Notes: a model not told the origin generated them from the letters alone. A stretch of 36,722 nucleotides of DNA from Alphaproteobacteria bacterium (GCA_026400735.1 JAPLOL010000088.1:1-36722), one strand, 5' to 3'. Shown: positions 1 to 8,204, counted from the stretch's first letter. A program made the numbers and translations.

Positions 1-208
1 ACGGCGCTTTGATAGAGTGGATCGCAAAAAACGCTGCTCTTACGGGGCCTTCGACCCCGCGTGCTCAACCCCGTTTGTCCCCCTGGGACCTATTGGGAAG
101 CTGCCGCGTAGCTTGCGAACCGCGTCTAAGCATAAGCTTACAGCCGGCTCGAAGGGCGGTTTCCTATAGACGGGAAACCAGGGCGTCAAGGCGCGTTTTG
201 CGTTGCTG
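1..208. other. Intergenic, no convincing gene; several small stem-loops
   Basis: I see no coding region with good codon use here. The stretch is rich in short perfect inverted repeats: cggggccttcgaccccg near 55-70, TAAGC/GCTTA around 127-140, and GGTTTCC (158-164) paired with GGAAACC (173-179) over an 8-base loop. This could be a structured RNA (on either strand) or the 3' end of a transcript outside the window. It does not match tmRNA, RNase P or SRP RNA as far as I can recognise, so I do not assign a family. Confidence 0.35.
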
Positions 209-1213
209 TCATTGACCGATGGATACCTCGCCCGAACCACGGACTTCTTGGTGAATACGACCCGTCGCCGAGGCGGCCGTCACACTGCCAGAACCCGCGA
301 TATCGGCGTCAATATTGACGACTGCGGCAGTCACTTCGACCCCGCCCGAACCCCGGATCGAGACGTCGAGATCCTGCACGGTGGCCCCAATGGTGACGTC
401 GCCAGAACCCGAAAGATCAATGTTCGCCACAGTGATCGCTCCGGCCTGCACAGAGACGCTGCCCGAGCCACGCTCATCCGAAGTCAACTCGCCCGCAAGG
501 GAAGCAATCGTCACCGAACCGGAGCCCGAAATGTCGAGGGAAGCGCCGCTGGCGACAGCCCCCACCACCACATCCGATGAGCCCCGCACGTCAGCGCTCA
601 AATTCAGAGCCGCGCCGGCGTTAACGTCACCCGAGCCGGAGACGTCGATGGCCAGCTCACCGACCACATCGCCAATCGTGGTGGCGCTGCAGCCGCGAAC
701 ATCGAGATTGAGGGCTTGGCTGGCGCCGATCTCAGTCGTGCCCGCGCCGCCGCGATCAACCCGTAATGTGCGCGGGGCCCGGATTGTGATGTGGGGGAGT
801 TCGGCCGCATCAAACTGCTCATCACCGTAGCCACGCACGGTGGCGCCACCGTCACCGCCGCAATCGCGGACACGGCCGCGTAATTGGCCGTCGATCTTCA
901 CCGTGCCTTCGTCAGCCGCAACGGTAGGCATCGGCAGCTGGCCGGCATTGTTGTCGATCTGAACGACAAAGTCGGTCCGATCTTCCGGTACAATCGTCAC
1001 GATTGCCGCCAGATTGCGGAGGCTGATTTCTTCGCCCGGAAAGGTCTCAGCAGCCATTGCACCAGCGCTCGCGGCCACGACCGGCGCCGTGCCACCCTCG
1101 CCGTCATCGTCAATGTTGATGCTGAAATTGGCCCAATGGGGCCCGCCCGCGACCGCGACAATACCGAACATGATCGCAATTGCGACCGCCACAACGAACA
1201 CGAAGCGTTCCAT
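209..1213 (-). CDS. Exported GIN-domain (DUF2807-like) beta-repeat protein
   Basis: This 334-residue protein starts with one hydrophobic segment (about residues 3-23) that should act as a signal peptide or anchor. A short Gly/Asp-rich stretch follows, and then about 200 residues of regularly spaced repeats of the type SGSGDV, RGSSDV and GSGSV. That pattern is typical of putative auto-transporter adhesin head GIN domains (DUF2807), which fold as a right-handed beta-helix at the cell surface or in the periplasm. I chose the ATG at 1213, preceded by AGGGAG at six bases, over the GTG at 1228. The molecular role of the family is not established; adhesion or envelope stress functions have been suggested. 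It is transcribed away from nothing obvious and lies downstream of the tuf terminator on the same strand. Family call is fairly sure, function unknown. Confidence 0.75.
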   Translation of the reverse strand: MERFVFVVAVAIAIMFGIVAVAGGPHWANFSINIDDDGEGGTAPVVAASAGAMAAETFPGEEISLRNLAAIVTIVPEDRTDFVVQIDNNAGQLPMPTVAADEGTVKIDGQLRGRVRDCGGDGGATVRGYGDEQFDAAELPHITIRAPRTLRVDRGGAGTTEIGASQALNLDVRGCSATTIGDVVGELAIDVSGSGDVNAGAALNLSADVRGSSDVVVGAVASGASLDISGSGSVTIASLAGELTSDERGSGSVSVQAGAITVANIDLSGSGDVTIGATVQDLDVSIRGSGGVEVTAAVVNIDADIAGSGSVTAASATGRIHQEVRGSGEVSIGQ

Positions 1214-1322
1214 CCACGTCTCCCTCACGCCGGATTAGGGCGTCTACTCACCCTCAAGATGCACGCCCAAGCCCAATTGGATGCGCCGCAGATTAACTCC
1301 GCTTGGCGCCCAGCCAAAAGCG

Positions 1323-1357
1323 CAAAGAAAAAGCCCCGAAGATCGCTCTTCGGGGCT
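1323..1357 (-). terminator. Rho-independent terminator of tuf
   Basis: On the minus strand an 11-base perfect stem (AGCCCCGAAGA with TCTTCGGGGCT, bases 1332-1342 and 1347-1357) closes a four-base loop. A T-rich run (TTTTTCTTT) follows directly. It lies about 20 bases after the tuf stop codon and ahead of the GIN-domain gene, so the two genes are probably separate transcription units. Confidence 0.9.
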
Positions 1358-1380
1358 CATTCTGTCGCTTAAAACGACGA

Positions 1381-2559
1381 CTATTCGAGAACTTTGGCCA
1401 CGACGCCCGAACCAACGGTACGGCCGCCTTCGCGGATAGCGAAGCGGAGACCTTGGTCCATGGCGATCGGGTTGATCAGCTCGACCGACATTTTGATGTT
1501 GTCGCCTGGCATGACCATCTCGACGCCTTCCGGCAGCTGGCAGATGCCAGTCACGTCGGTGGTGCGGAAGTAGAATTGCGGACGATAGTTGGTGAAGAAC
1601 GGGGTGTGACGGCCGCCTTCTTCCTTCGTCAGAATGTACACTTCGGCTTCGAACTTCTTGTGCGGCGTGATCGAGCCCGGCTTGGCCAGAACCTGGCCGC
1701 GCTCGACGCCTTCACGATCGATACCGCGCAGCAGCGCGCCGATGTTGTCACCAGCTTGACCTTGGTCGAGCAGCTTGCGGAACATTTCGACGCCCGTGCA
1801 GGTCGACTTCACGGTCGGACGGATACCGATGATCTCGATTTCCTCGCCAACCTTGATGATGCCCTTCTCGACGCGGCCGGTCACAACCGTGCCGCGGCCC
1901 GAGATCGAGAACACGTCTTCGACCGGCATGAGGAACGGCATGTCCAGCGGACGCGCCGGTTGCGGGATGTAGGTGTCGACGGCGGTCATGAGGCTCATGA
2001 TTGCGTCTTCACCGATCGGGGCGTCGCGGCCTTCAACGGCTGCGAGGGCCGAGCCCTTCACGATCGGGATGTCGTCGCCCGTGAAGCTGTAGGACGACAG
2101 AAGTTCGCGAACTTCCATTTCGACCAGGTCGAGCAGCTCGGAATCGTCGACCATGTCGACCTTGTTCATGAACACGACCAGCGCCGGAACGCCGACCTGA
2201 CGGGCGAGCAGGATGTGCTCGCGCGTTTGCGGCATCGGGCCGTCGGCGGCGGACACGACCAAGATCGCGCCGTCCATTTGAGCGGCGCCGGTGATCATGT
2301 TTTTCACGTTGTCAGCGTGGCCAGGGCAATCGACGTGCGCGTAGTGACGGTCAGCCGTCTCATACTCGACGTGAGCCGTGTTGATCGTGATGCCACGAGC
2401 CTTTTCTTCCGGCGCGGCGTCGATGTCGGCGTACGACATAGCTTTCGCGCCGCCCTTCTTGGCCAGAACCATCGTGATGGCTGCTGTGAGCGTCGTCTTG
2501 CCGTGGTCGACGTGACCACTCTCCGGGCATCTAAAATAGATCGTCGGCGCCGAGGCCAA
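1381..2559 (-). CDS. tuf: Elongation factor Tu, 5'-truncated/altered copy
   Basis: From residue 15 to the C terminus this is a normal EF-Tu, the GTPase that brings aminoacyl-tRNA to the ribosome. The P-loop GHVDHGKT, switch II DCPGH, NKVD and GSAL motifs are present, followed by domains II and III ending in VVAKVLE. The usual start (about 18 residues, including the first beta strand ending NIGTI) is missing. In its place are 14 unrelated residues, read from a TTG at 2559. An in-frame TAA lies shortly upstream and no ATG is available. A second anomaly is HADN where nearly all EF-Tu have HADY (Tyr87 in E. coli; one base change, TAC to AAC). Many proteobacteria carry two tuf genes, so this may be a decaying second copy with an intact terminator. 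A chimeric assembly at a repeated gene would look the same. It is unlikely to give a functional GTPase as read. Confidence 0.85.
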   Translation of the reverse strand: MASAPTIYFRCPESGHVDHGKTTLTAAITMVLAKKGGAKAMSYADIDAAPEEKARGITINTAHVEYETADRHYAHVDCPGHADNVKNMITGAAQMDGAILVVSAADGPMPQTREHILLARQVGVPALVVFMNKVDMVDDSELLDLVEMEVRELLSSYSFTGDDIPIVKGSALAAVEGRDAPIGEDAIMSLMTAVDTYIPQPARPLDMPFLMPVEDVFSISGRGTVVTGRVEKGIIKVGEEIEIIGIRPTVKSTCTGVEMFRKLLDQGQAGDNIGALLRGIDREGVERGQVLAKPGSITPHKKFEAEVYILTKEEGGRHTPFFTNYRPQFYFRTTDVTGICQLPEGVEMVMPGDNIKMSVELINPIAMDQGLRFAIREGGRTVGSGVVAKVLE

Positions 2560-2660
2560 GCCGAGGCGCGCGTAAGGTGCGGGTCTTTAGCCGCACCCAC
2601 GCGCACGTCAAGCCCGCAAAGCCCTTGGAATGCCGATACCTCGCGGCTAATGGTCATTCC

Positions 2661-2843
2661 GCGACGGTCGTCCGACGAGGACGCGAAATGGGAATGCGGT
2701 GCGAGGTTTTAAACCTCTAGTCCGCAGCTGTGCCCGCAACTGTGAGCGGTAAGCGTTCCCGCCATCATGCCACTGGGACCGAAACGGTCCTGGGAAGGCG
2801 GCGGAAACGTGCTTGAGCCGTGAGTCAGGAGACCTGCCGTCGC
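2661..2843 (+). promoter_or_regulatory. Cobalamin (adenosylcobalamin) riboswitch
   Basis: The B12-box (AGTCAGGAGACCTGCC, 2823-2838) and the conserved upstream elements are all visible: gcggtgcgagg, CCGCAACTGTGAGCGG, gccactggga and the ctgggaaggcgg core. The closing P1 stem is a perfect seven-base pairing, GCGACGG (2661-2667) with CCGTCGC (2837-2843). The aptamer is followed by a leader of about 150 bases and then the vitamin B12 receptor gene, so it should repress the receptor when cobalamin is plentiful. I do not see an obvious T-tract terminator in the leader. Control may therefore be at ribosome access (a GGGGA site sits just before the start), but this is inference. Confidence 0.95.
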
Positions 2844-2992
2844 ATGTCGCTCGTTCGCCCGGCCGGGTCCAGCCGTCGAACCGGAACTCTCCGCAGCAGC
2901 GACGCGGGCGGCCCCGCGCACCTTCGCGCCCCGCTTGTCGCTGTGAACGTGTGCCTGTGGGGACGGGGTGTGCGCAAATGCGGGGATCACCC

Positions 2993-4936
2993 ATGCAAAG
3001 TAAGTTTGTCACCGCCCTGCTTGCGGCGAGCGCTTTGGTCACTCCGGCCTTCGCGCAAGACGCACAGGACGAGTTCATCGTCACTGCGACGCGTGTCGAA
3101 ACGACAATTCGCAATCTGCCGGCAGACGTCACCGTTATCGATACCGATGCAGCGTTATCGCGTGGTCAAACCACCGTCGCGCAAGCGCTCGAAGACACGC
3201 CGGGACTTGGCGTCATCCCAAGCGGCGGCCTTGGTCAACAGACCAGCCTCTTCGCTGGCGGCGCCAATTCGTATCACACGCTCGTATTGTTTGATGGCCT
3301 GCGTCTCAACGATCCCTCGACGCCGAATTCATCTTTCGACGCCGGCCAAGATCAGATCAATGGCCTGACGCGGCTCGAAGTCGTTGAAGGCCCGATGAGC
3401 GCCGTGTTCGGTTCGGACGCGATTGGCGGCGTCATCAACATGATCCCGCGCCACGGTGGCGAAGGCCCGCTCAACGCGCGGTTGGATTTTTCTGCTGGCT
3501 CATTTGAAACGCTGAATGCTGCCGCAGGCATCGACGGCACGCTCGGCAATTTCCGCTACGCCATCACCGGCGAGGGGTTCACGACCGATGGCTATGATCT
3601 TGTGCCGGAACGCATGGTTACGCACACGGGCGACGAAGATGGCGCGGAATCCTCCGCGGTCACAGGCGTTTTCGACCTGCAAGTCACGCAGAACTTCTCG
3701 TTGGATCTGCTTGCACGCCATCGTGAATCTAGAGCTGACATCGACGTTTTCGACTTCGAATTCGGCTTTCCGTTTCGCGAAACACGCATCGACTCGCCCG
3801 ACGCAGAGATCGGACAGAATGACCTCACGCTCGCACGCCTTGGCGCAACATGGAATTTGAGCGATGCGCTGTCTCTTCGCGCAACGTTTGGCGGACTGGA
3901 TCAAGATCGCGTCTCGAACCGTTTCGGCGCGCTCACCGATAGCTTCAGCGGCGAGCGGCGCTTTGCCGATCTCACGCTAAATTGGCAGGCCAACGATGTT
4001 GGCGGACTGAGTGATGTCGCCTTCGTCGCGGGCATTGCTGCAGAGCGCGAGAAGGCTGACATCGCGCAAGGCTTCGGTTTCCCGCCGCCATTTCTGTTCA
4101 CGCGTGCGGAGCAAGATCAAACCGGCGCTTTCATCACCGCCCAAGGCCGCAGCGGCGCGCTAAGCCTCACTGGCGCCGTTCGGGTTGACGACTTCGAAGG
4201 CTTCGGAACGCAAACTACGTGGCGCCTCGGCGCATCGTACGACGTGACCGAGCGCGCCCGGGCCTACGGCTCGTTCGGTACGTCCTTCCGCGCGCCTTCA
4301 CTCTATGAGCGATACTCTTCCGCCGGCGTGCCTGACCTCGATCCCGAACAAGGCGTCAGCTGGGAGATTGGCGCAGACGCGCGCTTCGCAGCATTCGGCC
4401 AGGATCAAGGCCTCGAGCTCAGCACCGTCTACCGGCACACTGAACTCGAAGACATGATCGACTTCGCGGGCTTTACTTACGCCAATGTCGATCAAGCCGA
4501 GATCGACACAGCCGAACTGCGCGCCGCTATTCGCCCAACTTCATGGCTCACGCTGCATGGCGGCTACATCTACACCGACGCACAAGACACCGCCGCGAAC
4601 ACGGAATTGCTGCGCCGGCCGCAAGACGTTTGGCTGGCGTCAGCGGAGGTAAAGCAGAATGCATTCACCGGCCGTCTCTCGTGGCGCAGCGTCGGCGAAC
4701 GGCAGGATTTCCAGTACGGCGATGACAGCTTCGGCGCCGTCTCGCCGCCGTTCACCGGCGCCGTACCAGGCTACGACGTCGTTGGCGCATCGCTGAGCTA
4801 TGACTTCTCATCGAACGTGACGGCGTACGTCGCCGCCGACAACGCACTCGATGAGACCTACGAAGCCGCAAGCGGCATCGCCAGCGCACCGCGTGCGATC
4901 ACCGTCGGCTTGAGATTGCGAGCCGGTTCGAACTAG
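2993..4936 (+). CDS. btuB: TonB-dependent vitamin B12 outer-membrane receptor (BtuB type)
   Basis: This 647-residue outer-membrane receptor has a signal peptide ending near AFAQ (residues 1-22). A TonB box follows directly (DEFIVTATR, about 26-34). Next come the plug domain (about 40-150, with DGLRLNDPS and VEVVEGPMSAVFGSDAIGG-type motifs) and a 22-strand beta-barrel to the end. It would move corrinoids into the periplasm using TonB-ExbB-ExbD energy. Its place behind a cobalamin riboswitch supports the B12 substrate strongly. I chose ATG 2993, because the signal peptide starts there and a GGGGA lies about seven bases upstream; the reading frame itself is open back to 2813 across the riboswitch. 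The last residue is Asn, not the usual aromatic one. No periplasmic B12-binding protein or BtuCD genes follow; the next gene is a dodecin. Confidence 0.92.
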   Translation: MQSKFVTALLAASALVTPAFAQDAQDEFIVTATRVETTIRNLPADVTVIDTDAALSRGQTTVAQALEDTPGLGVIPSGGLGQQTSLFAGGANSYHTLVLFDGLRLNDPSTPNSSFDAGQDQINGLTRLEVVEGPMSAVFGSDAIGGVINMIPRHGGEGPLNARLDFSAGSFETLNAAAGIDGTLGNFRYAITGEGFTTDGYDLVPERMVTHTGDEDGAESSAVTGVFDLQVTQNFSLDLLARHRESRADIDVFDFEFGFPFRETRIDSPDAEIGQNDLTLARLGATWNLSDALSLRATFGGLDQDRVSNRFGALTDSFSGERRFADLTLNWQANDVGGLSDVAFVAGIAAEREKADIAQGFGFPPPFLFTRAEQDQTGAFITAQGRSGALSLTGAVRVDDFEGFGTQTTWRLGASYDVTERARAYGSFGTSFRAPSLYERYSSAGVPDLDPEQGVSWEIGADARFAAFGQDQGLELSTVYRHTELEDMIDFAGFTYANVDQAEIDTAELRAAIRPTSWLTLHGGYIYTDAQDTAANTELLRRPQDVWLASAEVKQNAFTGRLSWRSVGERQDFQYGDDSFGAVSPPFTGAVPGYDVVGASLSYDFSSNVTAYVAADNALDETYEAASGIASAPRAITVGLRLRAGSN

Positions 4937-4948
4937 GCGCACGCGCCT
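4935..4948 (+). other. Short perfect hairpin after btuB
   Basis: AGGCGC-AC-GCGCCT starts at the last two bases of the btuB stop codon. It has no T-tract, so it is at best a weak or Rho-assisted 3'-end stabiliser. Confidence 0.35.
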
Positions 4949-4988
4949 GACGGGCCTAGCGTCCTTCTGTCCAAAACAGGAGGACGCA

Positions 4989-5189
4989 ATGGCAGTCGCA
5001 AAAGTAATCGAAGTCACCGCCGGCTCCAAAAAGGGTCTCGAAGACGCTATCGAGTCTGGCATGGCGAAGGCGTCGGACTCTCTCGAAAACATCGAGGGCG
5101 CTTGGATTCAAGACATCAAAGTCACGGCCAAGAACGGCAAAATCAGCGAATGGCGCGTCAACATGAAGGTGACGTTCGTTCTGAACTAA
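4989..5189 (+). CDS. Dodecin, flavin-binding small protein
   Basis: This 66-residue protein matches the whole length of the dodecin family. The pattern VAKVIEVTAGS, SLENIEGAWIQDIKV and the C-terminal EWRVNMKVTFVL is diagnostic. Dodecins form hollow dodecamers that bind flavins (bacterial forms prefer riboflavin, FMN or FAD) and buffer or store them. The tryptophan in the EWRV segment is the residue expected to stack on the isoalloxazine ring. A strong ribosome site (AGGAGGA) lies six bases before the ATG. It follows the B12 receptor by 52 bases on the same strand and could be read through from it. It ends directly against the convergent lipoprotein gene with no spacer. Confidence 0.93.
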   Translation: MAVAKVIEVTAGSKKGLEDAIESGMAKASDSLENIEGAWIQDIKVTAKNGKISEWRVNMKVTFVLN

Positions 5190-5993
5190 TCACTGCGCAC
5201 TGAGATTCAAATCGTCGCCGACAACATTTCGAGAACCATCAAGGCAAAGCGATCGCAGAGCGCCGTTGCGCACACCTGGCGGCGCTTCTCCCTGACGAAA
5301 CCATTGCCGGCCAAGCGTGACTTGGCCGGTCATGGGAATGCCCGCCGGCGCCCATGTAGAATCGACGCGCTCACGCGCCGCTTCAGTGCGCGCCCAAGTT
5401 GGCCACGCGTCAGCGACATGGGTAAACGTCACGCGTAAGCTGCCGCAGTCAAACTGACCGAACTCCAGGTTTGTCAGCTCAGCAACACGCCGCTGAGCGT
5501 TTGGACAAAACTGAGGGCGGGCGCCGCCATAGGGCGAGCCCCGCAAGAACGCGACGCCTTCAGTCGTGAGGTCATACTGGACAGCGCCAACGCCTATGTC
5601 GGGCCGCTCGCGCGCGACCAGAAAACCCAAATCCACAAACTCACGCATACGCTCGCGGCTTGCAGAGGTAGTCTCCTCGCCCCAATCGCGTGTCATGAGA
5701 TCGTAGCGCGCATAGTAAGCGTTGCGCCGATCGCTTGCGTCCAGCCAGAGGCCTGGCCATGGGTAGCAAAGCGGCGCCGCAGTGACGAGCGACTGCACCG
5801 CCGCGAGAACCTCCGCACGATCGACAGTGCTCTCAACGCGTTCGATCACACTGTCGGCCGCGCCAGTGCGGATTTCGCGAGGTGTTCGCATGAATTCGTC
5901 GCGCGAGGGCACGTTGCCCATTGCGCCACACGCGCAGAGAAAAAGTGACAGCGAACTCCACGCAATCGCTCGGATCGCCTTCGCAAGCGGCAT
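5190..5993 (-). CDS. Putative lipoprotein of unknown function
   Basis: I do not recognise the family. The 267-residue product starts with a positively charged, hydrophobic leader (MPLAKAIRAI then WSSLSLFLCAC). It reads as a lipoprotein signal with the modified cysteine at residue 20 or 22. The remainder is soluble and mixed alpha/beta. It has aromatic patches (CYPWPGLWLDASDRR, YYARYDLMTRDWG) and cysteines at CPNAQRR, FDCG and the C-terminal CLDG. The frame extends upstream to a TTG at 6095, but the ATG at 5993 gives a clean signal peptide. It is convergent with the dodecin gene. Confidence 0.6.
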   Translation of the reverse strand: MPLAKAIRAIAWSSLSLFLCACGAMGNVPSRDEFMRTPREIRTGAADSVIERVESTVDRAEVLAAVQSLVTAAPLCYPWPGLWLDASDRRNAYYARYDLMTRDWGEETTSASRERMREFVDLGFLVARERPDIGVGAVQYDLTTEGVAFLRGSPYGGARPQFCPNAQRRVAELTNLEFGQFDCGSLRVTFTHVADAWPTWARTEAARERVDSTWAPAGIPMTGQVTLGRQWFRQGEAPPGVRNGALRSLCLDGSRNVVGDDLNLSAQ

Positions 5994-6204
5994 CGCCGGC
6001 TCCCCGTCTAACACGCGGGACACACTATGCGCTCGCGTGCAGACAAACCAGCGCGCGGCTGTGCGAATGGCTTTTCGGGCGCAAAAGAAGTGCAATGGCA
6101 GAGCGGAGGCGTCGCTTGGCTAAATAAGCAGCAAGCTCACACCGTTGCTTGGATTTAATGAAGGGCGCCAACTGCCGACGCGAGTGTTGTACAAAAATGG
6201 CGCT

Positions 6205-6278
6205 TGGAGCGGGTAGAGGGAATCGAACCCTCGTCTTCAGCTTGGAAGGCTGCGGCTCTACCATTGAGCTATACCCGC
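6205..6278 (-). tRNA. tRNA-Gly (TCC)
   Basis: The minus strand reads GCGGGTA...TACCCGC-T-CCA with full D, anticodon and T arms. The anticodon loop CTTCCAA gives TCC, decoding GGA/GGG glycine codons. The CCA end is encoded. It lies downstream of tRNA-Tyr on the same strand with about 90 bases between, occupied by a hairpin repeat. Confidence 0.96.
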
Positions 6279-6300
6279 AACCGCTCTGGTAGTGCTTGTA

Positions 6301-6366
6301 ACGCAGGCCCTCCTTCGCCGAGGCTCCGGAGGACATCCATTCTTCGCTCGCTACGCGAGTGAAGAA
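6301..6366 (-). repeat. tRNA-linked hairpin repeat, copy A
   Basis: Directly after the CCA of tRNA-Tyr (minus strand) comes a palindrome with a TCGCGTAGCGAG core. A second element follows: TGTCCTCCGGAGCC then TCGGCGAAGGAGG and CCTGCGT. The same two-part element occurs directly after the CCA of tRNA-Phe at 34957-35023. In this copy the second part can pair GTCCTCC with GGAGGGC. It may serve as a terminator or processing signal, or it may be a dispersed repetitive element that settles at tRNA 3' ends. Confidence 0.75.
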
Positions 6367-6452
6367 TGGTGGAAGGGGGTGGATTCGAACCACCGTACGC
6401 TCGCGCGGGCAGATTTACAGTCTGCTGCCATTAACCACTCGGCCACCCTTCC
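6367..6452 (-). tRNA. tRNA-Tyr (GTA)
   Basis: An 86-base class II tRNA with a long variable arm. The minus strand starts GGAAGGG and ends CCCTTCC-A-CCA, with CCA encoded. The anticodon stem-loop GACTGTAAATC gives GTA, decoding UAC/UAU. It is followed on its own strand by repeat copy A and tRNA-Gly. Confidence 0.96.
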
Positions 6453-6517
6453 GGCCATGCTTCCGCAAAGGCCAAAGCGCCTGTAAGCCAGGGCCCTGTT
6501 TTCACGGAGCGCGTCCT

Positions 6518-7303
6518 ATACCTAAGCCCCCTCCCCCGCTCAACCCGGATCGTGCGCGACCGATAAACCCGCTGCCTCGCCGCGAGTTTGAGGCCGAGGC
6601 TGGCGGTCCGTCCTGGATTTGGGGCGTCCACGCCTCGCTCGCGGCCCTTGCGAACCCGAAGCGACGCATTGAGCGCGTTGTCGCCACCCGCAACGCCGCC
6701 TCCCGCCTGCCGGAAAACATCGAGCCTCACATCCTGGAGCCGGACGCGATTGACGGCATGTTGCCGCCGGGGGCCGTCCACCAGGGCCTAGCGGTACGCG
6801 CGTTTCCGCTTGAAGCGGAGGATCTGGAGACGATTTGCGCTTCACCGGACGGACGAAGTGTCTTGGTGCTTGACGGCGTGACCGACCCACAGAATGTCGG
6901 GGCAGCCTTCCGCTCCGCGGCCGCTTTCGGCGCACGCGCGGTGATCTTGCAAGACCGGAAGTCACCTCCGCTCACAGGCGTGCTTGCGAAGGCCGCCGCG
7001 GGCGCCATCGAAATTGTGCCGCATGCACGCGTGACCAATCTCGGACGCGCCGTCGAAACGCTGCGTTCGCTTGGCTACGTCACCATCGCACTAGAGGGCG
7101 AAGCTGAACTTGGGCTCGCCGACGCACTCGATGGCAAGCGTTCGGCAGCAATCGTTGTTGGCGCCGAAGGCAAGGGCTTGCGGCCTGGCGTGGCGGAAGC
7201 GTGCGAAAAGCGCGCACGCATACCAATCGCGCCGCAACTTGAGAGCTTGAATGTCTCCGTCGCAGCGGCGATTGCGCTGTATGAGGCCAAACGTGAGCGC
7301 TAG
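6518..7303 (+). CDS. rlmB: 23S rRNA (guanosine-2'-O)-methyltransferase, RlmB/TrmH (SpoU) family
   Basis: The product is a SPOUT-fold 2'-O-ribose methyltransferase that uses S-adenosylmethionine. An N-terminal substrate-binding domain (WIWGVHASLAALANP onward) is followed by the SpoU domain. All three signature motifs are present: LDGVTDPQNVGAAFRSA (catalytic Asn and Arg), VVGAEGKGLR, and the knot-forming PIAPQLESLNVSVAAA. The likely target is G2251 of 23S rRNA as for RlmB, though TrmH relatives differ in substrate. The frame has no ATG, GTG or TTG between tRNA-Tyr and the conserved domain. I place the start at an ATA (6518) because GGAG lies eight bases upstream and the length becomes 261 residues, close to RlmB. 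A CTG further on, or a sequence error, is possible. The stop overlaps the end of the convergent gene by four bases. Confidence 0.85.
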   Translation: MPKPPPPLNPDRARPINPLPRREFEAEAGGPSWIWGVHASLAALANPKRRIERVVATRNAASRLPENIEPHILEPDAIDGMLPPGAVHQGLAVRAFPLEAEDLETICASPDGRSVLVLDGVTDPQNVGAAFRSAAAFGARAVILQDRKSPPLTGVLAKAAAGAIEIVPHARVTNLGRAVETLRSLGYVTIALEGEAELGLADALDGKRSAAIVVGAEGKGLRPGVAEACEKRARIPIAPQLESLNVSVAAAIALYEAKRER

Positions 7304-7632
7304 TGCGCGGCGGATTTTCTGAAGATCAAACTCTTGATCAGAAAGAAGACGCCAATCGTGATCATATACCCGAGTGCAAGCACACCTGCGCGGATCCAGA
7401 ATTCTTGTTCCATGATCGGCGGCAAGCTGAAGGCATCGTCTCCAGCCAGCACAGGCGCCAGCTTTTCGATCGCGATGTGCGCAACGACGGCGAGCACGGC
7501 GAACGGCACCCACTGCTTCCAACTGCTCATGAAGATCGCGGCGATAAGCGCGATGACGAGATTGCGCCAGTCACCGTTCACGATGCCGAAGCCGTCGCGC
7601 ATGTAGGCGATTGCCTGATCGACGAATTCCAT
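7300..7632 (-). CDS. Small membrane protein of unknown function
   Basis: I do not recognise a named family. The 110-residue product has about three hydrophobic segments. The first lies in WRNLVIALIAAIFM, the second in QWVPFAVLAVVAHIAI, and the last in the C-terminal RAGVLALGYMITIGVFFLI before a basic tail (KSLIFRKSAAH). This suggests a small inner-membrane protein with a cytoplasmic positive C terminus. It stands alone between the convergent rRNA methyltransferase gene (four-base overlap) and the GNAT gene. Confidence 0.6.
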   Translation of the reverse strand: MEFVDQAIAYMRDGFGIVNGDWRNLVIALIAAIFMSSWKQWVPFAVLAVVAHIAIEKLAPVLAGDDAFSLPPIMEQEFWIRAGVLALGYMITIGVFFLIKSLIFRKSAAH

Positions 7633-7712
7633 ACGCCCCTCCGCGTTGTCCCGACCCTCCCCAGGGTCGCCCGTTAATTGTTAGGCGCCGCACGAGGTTC
7701 CGTCCAGCTGCC

Positions 7713-8204
7713 TTAGGTCAGTTCCATCGTCATGAGGACGTCATCCACCAGCGCATCGGCGACTTTTATACCGCCAGGGACGCGCCCGGTCTGTTTGAAC
7801 CCCATCCGCTCATAGAGGCCCCGCGCATGAACGTTCGCGCCGTTGACCCATAAGGCGATGCGCGAGGCGCCCTTGCTTTGTGCATCCGCAATCGCGGCCC
7901 GAAGGAGCTGGCCGCTCGCGCCGGTGCCTCGGCCATCTGGATGGACGTACACAGCGTGGAGCCAAAAGGTGTGGGCGAGCGAGGGATACGGCAGCGCGTC
8001 GATCGTGAGCTTTCCGATGAGCCGATCGCCATCGAACGCGCCCCAGGCCTCACCGCGCGCGAGCATGGCTTTCACTAGCTCGTCGGATCGCGCAGCGTCC
8101 GTCTCGGCGACATCGACAAAGCCCATCGGCGCTTCGACCATCCCGAAGCGATGCAACGCGCGGTAGGCCGCGAGATCGCTAGCCTCGAGCCGTCGAACGA
8201 TCAC
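7713..8204 (-). CDS. GNAT-family N-acetyltransferase
   Basis: This 163-residue single-domain protein has the GNAT fold. It starts with the usual beta1 strand ([17 protein letters not shown]). The acetyl-CoA pyrophosphate loop of motif A is [15 protein letters not shown], and motif B follows near the C terminus ([16 protein letters not shown]). The substrate cannot be told from sequence; candidates include small amines, antibiotics or protein N termini. Its start overlaps the stop of metG by four bases (ATGA type), so it is translationally coupled to methionyl-tRNA synthetase. There is no clear functional reason for that link. Confidence 0.85.
   Translation of the reverse strand: MIVRRLEASDLAAYRALHRFGMVEAPMGFVDVAETDAARSDELVKAMLARGEAWGAFDGDRLIGKLTIDALPYPSLAHTFWLHAVYVHPDGRGTGASGQLLRAAIADAQSKGASRIALWVNGANVHARGLYERMGFKQTGRVPGGIKVADALVDDVLMTMELT

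Noticed and set aside
1303-2712. Long plus-strand frame opposite tuf
   Set aside because: It mirrors the highly biased codons of the EF-Tu gene; no family signal.
2813-2992. The open frame that extends the B12 receptor upstream by 60 codons
   Set aside because: It crosses the end of the riboswitch, and a clean signal peptide begins at 2993.
6025-6393. Open frame across tRNA-Gly and tRNA-Tyr
   Set aside because: It reads over two complete tRNA genes in both sense and antisense; coding is an artefact of GC-rich sequence.
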